The notes under the pieces are model-generated. The model saw only the letters and a program-made list of their open reading frames with translations. It did not search any database and had not been told where the DNA came from. The position numbers and the translations under genes were made by a program. Source: Aquamicrobium sp. (GTDB taxonomy: Bacteria; Pseudomonadota; Alphaproteobacteria; Rhizobiales; Rhizobiaceae). From it: a stretch of DNA of 64,000 bases. The DNA lies in NCBI RefSeq assembly GCF_023954335.1, contig NZ_JAMLIE010000001.1:1240001-1304000 (forward strand). The letters are read 5' to 3'. This document shows positions 50,836 to 59,278 of this stretch, in pieces; position 1 is the first letter of the stretch; each line of letters starts with the position of its first letter.

Positions 50836-53132
50836 TTGCGTTTCTCCGCAGTGGCGCGGCGCAGGCCGGCCAGAACGGCGGCGGCCGCCACGGCCGCGAG
50901 GCCGAGCACAGTGATTTCACCCATGGTGTCGAGGGCCCGGAAGTCGACCAGGATGACGTTGACGAGGTTGCGGCCGTGCGCTTCCGGTACGCTCGCCACC
51001 CGGAACCAGTCCGAAAGCCGTGCATCGAAGGGCTGGGCCAGCACCGCCAGCAGGATCAGGGACGCGGTCGCTCCAACGACGGATGCGACGAGAGCATCGC
51101 GCAGGCGTTCCCCCGGAACGCGGCTGTCGCGCTCGCGAAACGGCATGTAGCCGACGATTGCAAGCATGATGATGATTGCCAGCGCCTCGACCGAGAACTG
51201 GGTGAAGGCAAGGTCAGGAGCACCCTGAAACAGGAACAGCAGCGCGACAACGAAGCCGACCATGCCGGCTGCGACGATGCCGGTAATGAAGTTGCGCGCA
51301 CGGGCTACGGCGAGGCTGGACACGACCAGCAGCACCGCAATTGCAAGGTCCGGCGCCAGGCTGCCACTAAAGGACGGTAGTTCCAGTCCACGATGCAACA
51401 GCAGCGTGATCAGCGCAGCCAGCGACATGATCAGCAGTGTCCGCGCTACATAGCTGCGCAGGCTTCCCGGCTGGATCAGGCCCGTCTGCCACAGCGCCAG
51501 TCGTTGCAGACCGTCCATGACACGGTCGTAGCCACGATCGGGACCCCAAAGGTCGATCTGCCGGATGCCCGAAAGGGTGGAACGCAACCCATCCCAGCGC
51601 AGATAGGCGAAGATGCCGAGCGCCAGCGTCAGCAGGCTCAAGGCAAGCATCGGCGTAAAGCCGTGCCAGAGCGACAGAGAATAGGCGACCGGTCGCCCGG
51701 CGATGGCGCTTGCAGCAGGCACGATCAGGCTGTCGCCGACCAGCCAAGGCGCCAGGCCGAACACGAGGCCGAGAGCCGCCAGCACAACCGGTCCGGCCAA
51801 CATGGCGAAGCCGGGATCGTGCGGCGTTTTCGGGGTCGCGGTCAGGTCACCCGAGAAGCATCGCACGGCAACGACCCCCGCCACCACGACCATCGCCGCG
51901 TTTGCGACAAGCGCAACCGCCACCAGCGCCCACCTGGCCGACGCCGCCAGCCCGGTCTCATAGACGAGTTCCTTGGCCGCGAAGCCGATGAAGGGCGGCA
52001 GCCCCGCCATCGACAGCCCGCCCAGAAACGCGACCGCCGCCGTGACCGGCATGTAGTGGCGCATGCCGCCAAGCGCGGACGAATCCCGCGTGCCCGTTTC
52101 ATGGTCGATGATGCCCGCGACGAGAAACAGGCACGCCTTGTAGAGCGCATGAACGATCAGGAAGGCGACGACGGCGACGGCCGCCAGCTCGCCCGGAATG
52201 CCGATCAGCATGGTCAGCGTGCCGAGCGAGACGATGGTGGAATAGGCGAGCACGCGCTTCAGGTCGGTCTCGCGCATCGCCAGCACTGAGCCGGTCAGCA
52301 TGGTCGCGGCGCCGAATCCGGTCAGCAACGCGATCCACAGCCCATGGTCCGAGAAGACGGGATCGAGGCGGGCGAGCAGATAAACGCCGAGCTTCACCAT
52401 CGTCGCCGAATGCAGGTAGGCAGACACGGGCGTCGGCGCCACCATCGCATTGGCGAGCCACGAATGAAGCGGCGCCTGCGCGGACTTGGCGAACGCGCCG
52501 GCCGCGATCAGCACGATGATGACGGGCGCCGTCGGATGTGCCGCGATCACCCCGCCCCGCCCGAGAATCTCCGTGATGGAAAACGTGCCCGCGACGGAAC
52601 CGAGCAGGATGACGCCGGCCAGCATCGCAAGTCCGCCCGCGACCGTGACCAGAAAGCCCTGCTGGGCCGAGCGTCGGGATTCCGCCTCTTCCGGCGAATA
52701 GCCGATGAGCAGGAAAGAGGTGAGGCTGGTCAGTTCCCAGAACACGACCAGCAGTACGAGGTCGTCCGCCAGCACGGCGCCGAGCATCGAGGCCATGAAC
52801 AGCGTCAGCACGGTATAGAAGCGTGCCAGACGCGGTGCCCCGTGCAGATAGGAGGAGGCGTAGAGAAAAACCGCGCCGCCGATGCCGCTGATCAACAGTG
52901 CGAAGGTAAGCGACAGCCCATCAAGCCGGAACGCGGCTTCGATGCCGAGGCTCCGTATCCAGCGATGCGCCTCCAGGATGATCTCACCGCCAGCGATCTC
53001 CGGTAGCAGTACGCAGGAACTGGCGAAGAGCAGGAAAGGTATCACCGCCGCTAAGGGTGAAGACCGGCCGCCGGCCCAGCCGACGACCGGCGCGAACATG
53101 AAGGCGGATGCGACAAGCGCGAGAAGGATCAT
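50832..53132 (-). CDS. mnhA: Na+/H+ antiporter subunit MnhA
   Basis: 766 residues with some 20 membrane helices. NuoL-like core: Glu133 in LVVFWELTSLTSFLLIGYSP, Lys in GAFAKSAQAPLHSWLANAMV and the lateral-helix Lys in FLIVHALYKACLFLVAGIID; C-terminal MbhD/E-like part (FQGAPDLAFTQFSVEALAII). The complex exchanges cytoplasmic Na+ for H+ and supports alkali and salt tolerance. First gene of the operon, promoter region at 53133-53320. Confidence 0.95.
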   Translation of the reverse strand: MILLALVASAFMFAPVVGWAGGRSSPLAAVIPFLLFASSCVLLPEIAGGEIILEAHRWIRSLGIEAAFRLDGLSLTFALLISGIGGAVFLYASSYLHGAPRLARFYTVLTLFMASMLGAVLADDLVLLVVFWELTSLTSFLLIGYSPEEAESRRSAQQGFLVTVAGGLAMLAGVILLGSVAGTFSITEILGRGGVIAAHPTAPVIIVLIAAGAFAKSAQAPLHSWLANAMVAPTPVSAYLHSATMVKLGVYLLARLDPVFSDHGLWIALLTGFGAATMLTGSVLAMRETDLKRVLAYSTIVSLGTLTMLIGIPGELAAVAVVAFLIVHALYKACLFLVAGIIDHETGTRDSSALGGMRHYMPVTAAVAFLGGLSMAGLPPFIGFAAKELVYETGLAASARWALVAVALVANAAMVVVAGVVAVRCFSGDLTATPKTPHDPGFAMLAGPVVLAALGLVFGLAPWLVGDSLIVPAASAIAGRPVAYSLSLWHGFTPMLALSLLTLALGIFAYLRWDGLRSTLSGIRQIDLWGPDRGYDRVMDGLQRLALWQTGLIQPGSLRSYVARTLLIMSLAALITLLLHRGLELPSFSGSLAPDLAIAVLLVVSSLAVARARNFITGIVAAGMVGFVVALLFLFQGAPDLAFTQFSVEALAIIIMLAIVGYMPFRERDSRVPGERLRDALVASVVGATASLILLAVLAQPFDARLSDWFRVASVPEAHGRNLVNVILVDFRALDTMGEITVLGLAAVAAAAVLAGLRRATAEKRK

Positions 53133-53234
53133 GGTGCGAGGCTTCCGTTATGGAGACCTCATAGAAAGTTTCATGCCAGTTTCGCCGATGCCCGGATGAT
53201 CTCGTTATCTCATTGATTTTGAAAGAATAGCTTC

Positions 53235-53311
53235 CGTTCTGCCTCGCGGCGGCAGAACGCGACGTTCAGATTCGTGAACATCGTGAACCGAAGATGTTAA
53301 CCTGCGTGAAC
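53235..53311. promoter_or_regulatory. mnhA upstream region: hairpin and triple CGTGAAC repeats
   Basis: A perfect 9-bp stem CGTTCTGCC/GGCAGAACG (53235-53259, 7-base loop) is followed by CGTGAAC at 53273-53279, 53282-53288 and 53305-53311. The repeats lie between mnhA and a recombinase remnant and may bind a regulator of the antiporter operon. No -24/-12 sigma-54 promoter was obvious to me. Confidence 0.4.
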
Positions 53312-53321
53312 GTCAACGATG

Positions 53322-53552
53322 CTAACGATCGAGGATGCCCATAAGCTCGCTGCGTAGTTCGACATGGACCTCGTGGCGTTTCCTGCCGGAGGGAGGCAGA
53401 ACGATCTCACCTATGAGCGAGCGCAACGCTTCGACCGCCTCGCGGCCGTCATAAGGATCGTTGAGAGCTTCAGTGAACCGCTCCACGTTCCGACGATAGG
53501 CGTTGGCGATGTTGGGATGCACATCCGGCACATCGGCAGGAGCCTCCGCCAT
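53322..53552 (-). pseudogene. C-terminal remnant of a large serine recombinase
   Basis: 77 codons: VHPNIANAYRRNVERFTEAL, NDPYDGREAVEALRSLIGEI, VLPPSGRKRHEVHVELRSEL, as at the C-terminus of rhizobial-type recombinases of about 550-700 residues. Upstream of about 53555 the frame continues into unrelated sequence at the AraC gene's promoter, so the catalytic and DNA-binding domains are lost. Confidence 0.7.
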
Positions 53553-53651
53553 GCAGGCGAACGGCATACTCGACAAAATAACATATCCGTGCCTCAATAT
53601 GGTCTTCGCAAGGAAGAAACATTCGGGCAAACAAGCCTTTCTCGGGGGCGC

Positions 53652-54611
53652 ATGACGATATTATCCATTCGCTCGCAAGACTTCGAGATTTCCCGCCGCG
53701 TCGAAGAATTTCAGAACGTTGTTGCCGCGATTACAAAGGTGAACTTCGTTCCAGACGATGAGGATTTCTTTACCTCCGAGACGTCAATCGGCGTTCTGCA
53801 AAATCTGATCGTCGGCTATGGGCGGCACTCCGCGTCAACGGCGTTTCGCACATCCGGCCACGCCGCCGAGACCGACGACAATGTGATGTTCCACATTCCG
53901 CTTTCGGGAAGCTGTTCCATCGAACAGCGGGGCGGCGAATGCATCGAACTGAAATCTGGTCTCGTCTATGCCGATCCCGGCGAGGTTCCCGGCGTCATCA
54001 GGTTTCATGGCGAGCCCACCGAAGGGTTCTATGTCTCCGTCCCGCGCGTCCATCTCTCCGACGCCACCTTGGGTCTCAACGCCATGCTGCGCGGCACCGC
54101 GTCGCTGACGCCGCAATGGCGTCTGTTCTTCAATTACGCCCGTAGCCTGCATGGGGAAATGTCGAAGCTCGCCCCCGTGGAGGCCGAGCAATGCGCAACG
54201 CATGTGCGGGACCTGGCGTTGATGGCGCTCGGCGCGACACGAGAAGCCGCCGAAGTCGCAGCAGGTCGCGGTGTAAGAACGGCACGGCTGAAAGCCATCA
54301 AGGCGGATGTCGAGCGCCATTTGACCGTGCCGGATTTGACGGCGGACGGGGTAGCCAGCCGTCACGGCATCAGCCCACGCTATCTGCGCTCGCTGTTCGA
54401 GAGCGAGGGCACCTCGTTCGGCGATTTCGTCGCCGTGCGGCGTCTGGCGTTGGCCCACCGGTTGCTTTCTGATCCGCGCACTGCGGGGAACAGTATCGCC
54501 AGCATCGCCATGAGCGCGGGGTTCGGCGATCTGTCATGGTTCAATACCCGCTTTCGCCGTGCCTATGGCATGTCGCCCAAGGATGTCCGCGCTCTGGCGT
54601 GTTTGCGCTGA
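53652..54611 (+). CDS. AraC-family transcriptional regulator
   Basis: 319 residues: N-terminal beta domain of the AraC_binding_2 type (VMFHIPLSGSCSIEQRGGEC, PGVIRFHGEPTEGFYVSVPR) and a C-terminal double HTH (LTADGVASRHGISPRYLRSL, NSIASIAMSAGFGDLSWFNT, RFRRAYGMSPKDVRALA). ATG 53652 follows CTCGGGGGCGC; the longer frame upstream is antisense to the recombinase remnant. It precedes the VWA gene cluster on the same strand, 200 bases away, and may regulate it. Confidence 0.92.
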   Translation: MTILSIRSQDFEISRRVEEFQNVVAAITKVNFVPDDEDFFTSETSIGVLQNLIVGYGRHSASTAFRTSGHAAETDDNVMFHIPLSGSCSIEQRGGECIELKSGLVYADPGEVPGVIRFHGEPTEGFYVSVPRVHLSDATLGLNAMLRGTASLTPQWRLFFNYARSLHGEMSKLAPVEAEQCATHVRDLALMALGATREAAEVAAGRGVRTARLKAIKADVERHLTVPDLTADGVASRHGISPRYLRSLFESEGTSFGDFVAVRRLALAHRLLSDPRTAGNSIASIAMSAGFGDLSWFNTRFRRAYGMSPKDVRALACLR

Positions 54612-54815
54612 ACGGATCGTCTCGGACATCTGTTCCGCTCTCCCACTGTTTCACTTCCTCTCTCCCCAAGACGGGCGATGGCGGCCCGCTTACTCTGCAT
54701 CATGGGCGCACCTTGGCTGCTGGTGAGGGTGAAGCGTATGCGCACGTGAGAGATCGAATATGGAACCAAAGCCGTTCAACGATGCTGGCCCTCGTCACGA
54801 TTGGATGGAGGCGTG

Positions 54816-55200
54816 ATGTGGAATTTTTCGGTTTCCCGCTCCCTCAGCCTCATGGGCCGCACCATGCCCTTCATCGCCCTGCGCGTGGCCGTCTATTTCG
54901 GCATGGCGGCGGCCTACGTCGTCGTTACGGGCACGGGTGTGGCTCATTCCCGGTGCATGGTCGGCGGGCGGATTTGTCTTCGCGCTGATCTTTGCCTGGG
55001 CGGTCAAGGCGGCGCTGATCGAGCCCTTCGCCGTAACCTGCATGATGGAAGTCTATTTCAGGACCATCGAGGGGCAGCAGCCCAACCCCGAATGGGACGC
55101 CAAACTGTCGGGCGTCTCAAAGCAATTCAACAAGATCAAGGACAAGGCCATCGGCGGACGCGGTGCGCCCGACATTGGCTTTGCCGTCCCCGGTTCGTGA
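54816..55200 (+). pseudogene. Membrane protein gene with internal deletion
   Basis: Frame 1 reads MWNFSVSRSLSLMGRTMPFI, ALRVAVYFGMAAAYVVVTGT; after GTGTG the coding signal switches to the +1 frame with WLIPGAWSAGGFVFALIFAW, AVKAALIEPFAVTCMMEVYF, RTIEGQQPNPEWDAKLSGVS to TGA at 55200. The first part is a protein N-terminus with one helix, the second a C-terminus with one helix and charged tail. The central membrane region expected for such a protein is missing, so a deletion that also shifts the frame is the simplest explanation. The VWA gene starts 15 bases later. Confidence 0.72.
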
Positions 55201-55215
55201 GGAGGGATCGACATC

Positions 55216-58200
55216 GTGACATCGCACCACAAGAGGAAAACCGGCCCGCTGGCTGGTTTGAGGCGCATCGGGTATCTTGCCGCTTTCAGCGCCTTGGCCG
55301 GGTTCGCGCTTCCCGTGGCGGCCCAACAGGCCGACAGCGCCTCGATCCTGATCTATGACGCCTCGGGGTCGATGTGGGGGCAACTCGACGGTGGCGTCAC
55401 CAAGGTCGAGATCGCCCGCGAGGTGATCGGAGACTTTTTCGTCAGCCGCGACAATACGGTTCCGCTCGGCGTCATCGCCTATGGTCACAACCGGCGCGGG
55501 GACTGCTCCGATATTCAGGTGATCGCCAATGTGGGCGTGAACAATCCTTCCGAGCTTTCGGCCCGGCTCAACCGGCTCAATCCGCGTGGCATGACGCCGA
55601 TCACGGATTCGCTGTCGCTCGCCGCATCCATGATCCCGCCCACGGCGGAATCGGCCGACATCATCCTCGTGACCGATGGGCTTGAAACCTGCGACGCCGA
55701 TCCCTGCGCACTCGCCGCGCAACTGGCGCAGGAAGGCATCGCCATCCGCGCGCATGTTGTCGGCTTCGGACTGACCTCGCAGGAAGCGGCGGCGATGAGC
55801 TGCGTGGCCGACGCCACGGGCGGGCTGCTGCTCACCCCCCAGACCGGGCAGGAACTGGCCGACGCGCTAAACCAGATCGCGGCCGTCGAACCGGCACCTG
55901 AGCCTGAGCCGGTTCCGGAAGCGTTCTTCGATATTGGCCCGAAAGCCGAGGCGGGGCACGACTATTCCATTTCATTTCAGGGCACGGCACGCCCTGACCA
56001 CTACGCCGGTTTCACTCTACGCGGAGAAGGTAGACCCTCTGTCAGCCCTTCCTTCGGTGTCATCGGTGGCGCTGGCGACCTGGGCAACAATCCATTTTCC
56101 AAGACGGCACCGACCGAGCCGGGCGCTTACGATCTTGTCATGACGGCGCCTGACGGCACGGTTATCGCGCGTCAACCAATCGAGGTCGTTGCGCCGTCCA
56201 ACGGCTTTGATGCCATCGGTTCGGTCGCGCCCGACACGCGGTTCGAATTCACATGGCGCGGCCCCAATCAGGTCGGCCAGCGCATCGTCATTGCGCGCCC
56301 CGGCGCAGCCCCCGACGACTATTTCGACAGTTGGGGTTATCCGTACAATAACCGGCAGACCCAGCGCATGGGCCTGCGGGCACCGGCGGAGCCCGGCATC
56401 TACGAACTCCGCTACATCTCAGGCAATCGGCAGGAGATATTGTTCTCCCGCGAATTTGGCGTAGGCGTACCCTTCGAGGACACCGAACTTACCAATACCG
56501 CCGACCTTGCCACGCAGGCCGCAGCCGCAACGCAAGCCATGCCCGGTCAGGACGCCATGCCAACAGTGCGGGCGACCTTCCGCATCCCGGACAATTTCCC
56601 GCAGATCCCGCTCTGGTGGTCGGCTGTCCCGCTCGATCCCGACATGAGCCCCGAAGCTTGGTCCCCCATCTCCGAAATGATCGTTGGCGAAGGTGAATTC
56701 GAGCCGGGCCGCTATCACGTGTCGACCACGGGACCGGGCGAAGTGGAATTCAGCGCCGAGGTGGAAATCTACCCCGGTCAGGATAACGACTTCATCATCC
56801 CGCCGGTAGACGAATCCGACGATGAGGCTTCGGCGAGGACGCTTGGAGGTCCGTGGCAGATTATCGGTGTGCCGCCTTATCAGGTGCAGGCGGGAGCGGA
56901 TCAATTGCTGACGCTCGCGCTTGAACAGGCTCAACCCAACGGCGCGATTGGCGGAATCTGGGTGGCAGGGGAACGACTTGCCGGGCCACAAGCGGCCGGA
57001 CGGGAAGGCACATTCACGACTGCAACGCTGGAAGGCGACGTGCTGCGCATGACCTTCACGGTGGGCGAGCCGATCCCGGCACCTATGACGCTCTATCTCA
57101 CGCCTTACGGCATCGGTTATGCCGGCACACTGTCATCAGGTGGGCAAGGCATGAGCGTTGTCATGTGGCCGGGCGGCCATGTGCCTCCTTCGCTGGTCGA
57201 AATGCGCGTTGCCGTGCATGGTCCGGCACCAGCCGATTTCGTTGATACGACCAGCCCTCGGGCATCCGCGCAGACGCAAGAGCCAGCGCAGGCCGCAACG
57301 GTGCCGGTGCGCCTGCGCACGCCGTTGCAGATCGGCGATTTGGGGGTGCAATGGTCGGCCATCCGCACCGATGTCCGGGAAATGGACGTCGCCTTCGCCA
57401 GCCACGATCTCCTGCCGACCTTCACGACCCAACTGGCTCCGGGGGGCACCTATGAGGTCGAGGGGATCAACGAAGCGGCTGGCATCCGACTCGCGGGCAC
57501 GATCACGATCAACCCGGCAGGCGGCAACGATTTCGAGATTCCGGTCGCCGGAATTGCCGACAACCACGAAGACCCGGTGGCCTTTCACTGCACGGACAAT
57601 CCTTCGGGCTGCCTGGTCAATCATGCCGCAAGCGGTATCTCTCTGACCCTGCCGAACAATTGGTCGATGAGCGAGCCGTATTTCTACGAAACCGTTGGCG
57701 GCGCGCGCGCCGATCTGCCGACTACCACCTTCTTCGCGGAGGATTTCGGCAAGGTCATCAGCGTGGAACTCAACCCGCGTCAATGGATGGAGTCGAACGG
57801 TCCTTGCCGATCCATCGGCGCAAATCAACTCTGCATGTTCAGCGGACAGGGTATGGGTGCGGAGATCGGGTTCGAGGGAATTGCTTCTTCGCTTCGGATT
57901 GCGTCGTCAGGACCGAACGACGCGGCCGCGCCTCAATCGACCGGAGCGATCCGTGTGACCTTTCGGCCTGCCGAACAGTTCGGAACCGGCTGTTTCCTGA
58001 ACGCCGAAATTGCGAACCCATCGGGCGAAGCCTTCACGCTGTTCGCGCCGATCAACGCCACGGCAAACGGCCAACCGGTTCGTCCGGCGCTGAACCCGGG
58101 AGAGCCCGTCGTGCTGGAAATCGATGCCTATACCGAGACGGGTGCCACGCTCACCCCGCCGATGCTGATGTCTCCATGCGATACATTGGTGATGGGCGTC

Positions 58201-58455
58201 GGTCCCGTCGAGTGCCGTATAGGCGTCGGCGATTCAGGCCCGTTGACCGCCTGCCCCCTGCCGGTCGAGGTGATGGCTATCCCGGAATTTACCGATCTCT
58301 TCCTCGTAAGCTCGAGTGATCGGGCGTCCTTCTCTCAGCCGACAGGTTCTCCCGCCACTGTCGCGGATTCGGACGCCATCATCCCGGTCGATCTCGGCGG
58401 GCGTGATCCGGAGTCGGTCCTGCGCGCCCTTTTCAGCAACCGGTCGGGGAACTGA
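55216..58455 (+). CDS. Large secreted VWA-domain protein
   Basis: 1079 residues. Signal peptide (to about residue 37, PVAAQ) then a von Willebrand A domain with a MIDAS: DASGS (ASILIYDASGSMWGQLDGG), Thr in RGMTPITDSLSLAA and Asp in ADIILVTDGLETCDADPCAL. From about residue 225 a Pro/Glu linker leads to a long series of beta-sandwich-like modules (TAPTEPGAYDLVM, RAPAEPGIYELRYISGNRQE repeats of a PGxYxL pattern) to the end; no membrane anchor. GTG 55216 follows GGAGG at 55201. Probably metal-dependent adhesion or complex assembly at the envelope; substrate unknown. Confidence 0.88.
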   Translation: MTSHHKRKTGPLAGLRRIGYLAAFSALAGFALPVAAQQADSASILIYDASGSMWGQLDGGVTKVEIAREVIGDFFVSRDNTVPLGVIAYGHNRRGDCSDIQVIANVGVNNPSELSARLNRLNPRGMTPITDSLSLAASMIPPTAESADIILVTDGLETCDADPCALAAQLAQEGIAIRAHVVGFGLTSQEAAAMSCVADATGGLLLTPQTGQELADALNQIAAVEPAPEPEPVPEAFFDIGPKAEAGHDYSISFQGTARPDHYAGFTLRGEGRPSVSPSFGVIGGAGDLGNNPFSKTAPTEPGAYDLVMTAPDGTVIARQPIEVVAPSNGFDAIGSVAPDTRFEFTWRGPNQVGQRIVIARPGAAPDDYFDSWGYPYNNRQTQRMGLRAPAEPGIYELRYISGNRQEILFSREFGVGVPFEDTELTNTADLATQAAAATQAMPGQDAMPTVRATFRIPDNFPQIPLWWSAVPLDPDMSPEAWSPISEMIVGEGEFEPGRYHVSTTGPGEVEFSAEVEIYPGQDNDFIIPPVDESDDEASARTLGGPWQIIGVPPYQVQAGADQLLTLALEQAQPNGAIGGIWVAGERLAGPQAAGREGTFTTATLEGDVLRMTFTVGEPIPAPMTLYLTPYGIGYAGTLSSGGQGMSVVMWPGGHVPPSLVEMRVAVHGPAPADFVDTTSPRASAQTQEPAQAATVPVRLRTPLQIGDLGVQWSAIRTDVREMDVAFASHDLLPTFTTQLAPGGTYEVEGINEAAGIRLAGTITINPAGGNDFEIPVAGIADNHEDPVAFHCTDNPSGCLVNHAASGISLTLPNNWSMSEPYFYETVGGARADLPTTTFFAEDFGKVISVELNPRQWMESNGPCRSIGANQLCMFSGQGMGAEIGFEGIASSLRIASSGPNDAAAPQSTGAIRVTFRPAEQFGTGCFLNAEIANPSGEAFTLFAPINATANGQPVRPALNPGEPVVLEIDAYTETGATLTPPMLMSPCDTLVMGVGPVECRIGVGDSGPLTACPLPVEVMAIPEFTDLFLVSSSDRASFSQPTGSPATVADSDAIIPVDLGGRDPESVLRALFSNRSGN

Positions 58456-58459
58456 ATTC

Positions 58460-59188
58460 ATGAGAAACAAGCTGGCATCCGCCATTTTCGGTTTGGCCTT
58501 GTCCTTCGGCTTCATCCCTGCGGCACATGCGCAGATGGTGCAGATCGCCATGTGCATGGAGGGTGGCTGCTCCTGCCATGTCCCCGGCACGACGCTTTCC
58601 GATGTCGAAATGATCCTCGGCGCTCCCAATCCTCCGGGTGCGGCCGACATGACGCTCGTGGTGTATGAAAACGAATATAGCTGGCGTTCCCAAACGCCCG
58701 CGCAGATTGATGCTTCGTTCGGTGGGCCGGGCGAGTGTCCGGTCCAGCTTGAAGCGCCGCTCATTCCCGAAGATGGAATGTGGCGCATCACAACCGGGGC
58801 CACCGACGCTTCGGCCTGCCCCCTGTTCTCGCTTACAGGTCAGGCCATCCCCGGCCAGATGAGCGGCGAAACCCGCCAGATCAGGTGGGGCGGATGGTTT
58901 TCGCCCAGCAAACTGATGTCAGGGGCGATTGGCCATGTGAACTGGACCTCCGCCGGGGGACATTCATGGCGTGGTGTTGTCGTTGATGAACGGCTGTCGG
59001 ACGGCTCCGGCACTACGGGCGCAAGCGTCGTCTGGCGGCTGACCTTGGTGAGCCCCACCGAAATTACCGGCTCCAGCGTCTTTGAGTATGACATTTCATC
59101 TGGTCTCGCCGATGCGGCAGCGCAGGCCGTTCTCCAGAACATGCAGTGCCGGACGGTTACACCGTTCACGGCGCGAAAGGTTGGATGA
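58460..59188 (+). CDS. Secreted Cys-containing protein of unknown function
   Basis: 242 residues: signal peptide (KLASAIFGLALSFGFIPAAH, cleavage after AHA), then MVQIAMCMEGGCSCHVPGTT, ECPVQLEAPLIPEDGMWRIT, ASACPLFSLTGQAIPGQM and IRWGGWFSPSKLMSG; six or more Cys suggest disulfides. ATG 58460 is four bases after the VWA stop, so the two are one operon and probably work together. Family not recognised. Confidence 0.8.
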   Translation: MRNKLASAIFGLALSFGFIPAAHAQMVQIAMCMEGGCSCHVPGTTLSDVEMILGAPNPPGAADMTLVVYENEYSWRSQTPAQIDASFGGPGECPVQLEAPLIPEDGMWRITTGATDASACPLFSLTGQAIPGQMSGETRQIRWGGWFSPSKLMSGAIGHVNWTSAGGHSWRGVVVDERLSDGSGTTGASVVWRLTLVSPTEITGSSVFEYDISSGLADAAAQAVLQNMQCRTVTPFTARKVG

Positions 59189-59278
59189 GGAGAAAGGAGT
59201 AGAGCAGCCCAAGAGTCGGATGCACACATGCGCGCTGTCCAAGATGGACTACAAAACCCGAAGCTCTGACTCTTCTAC

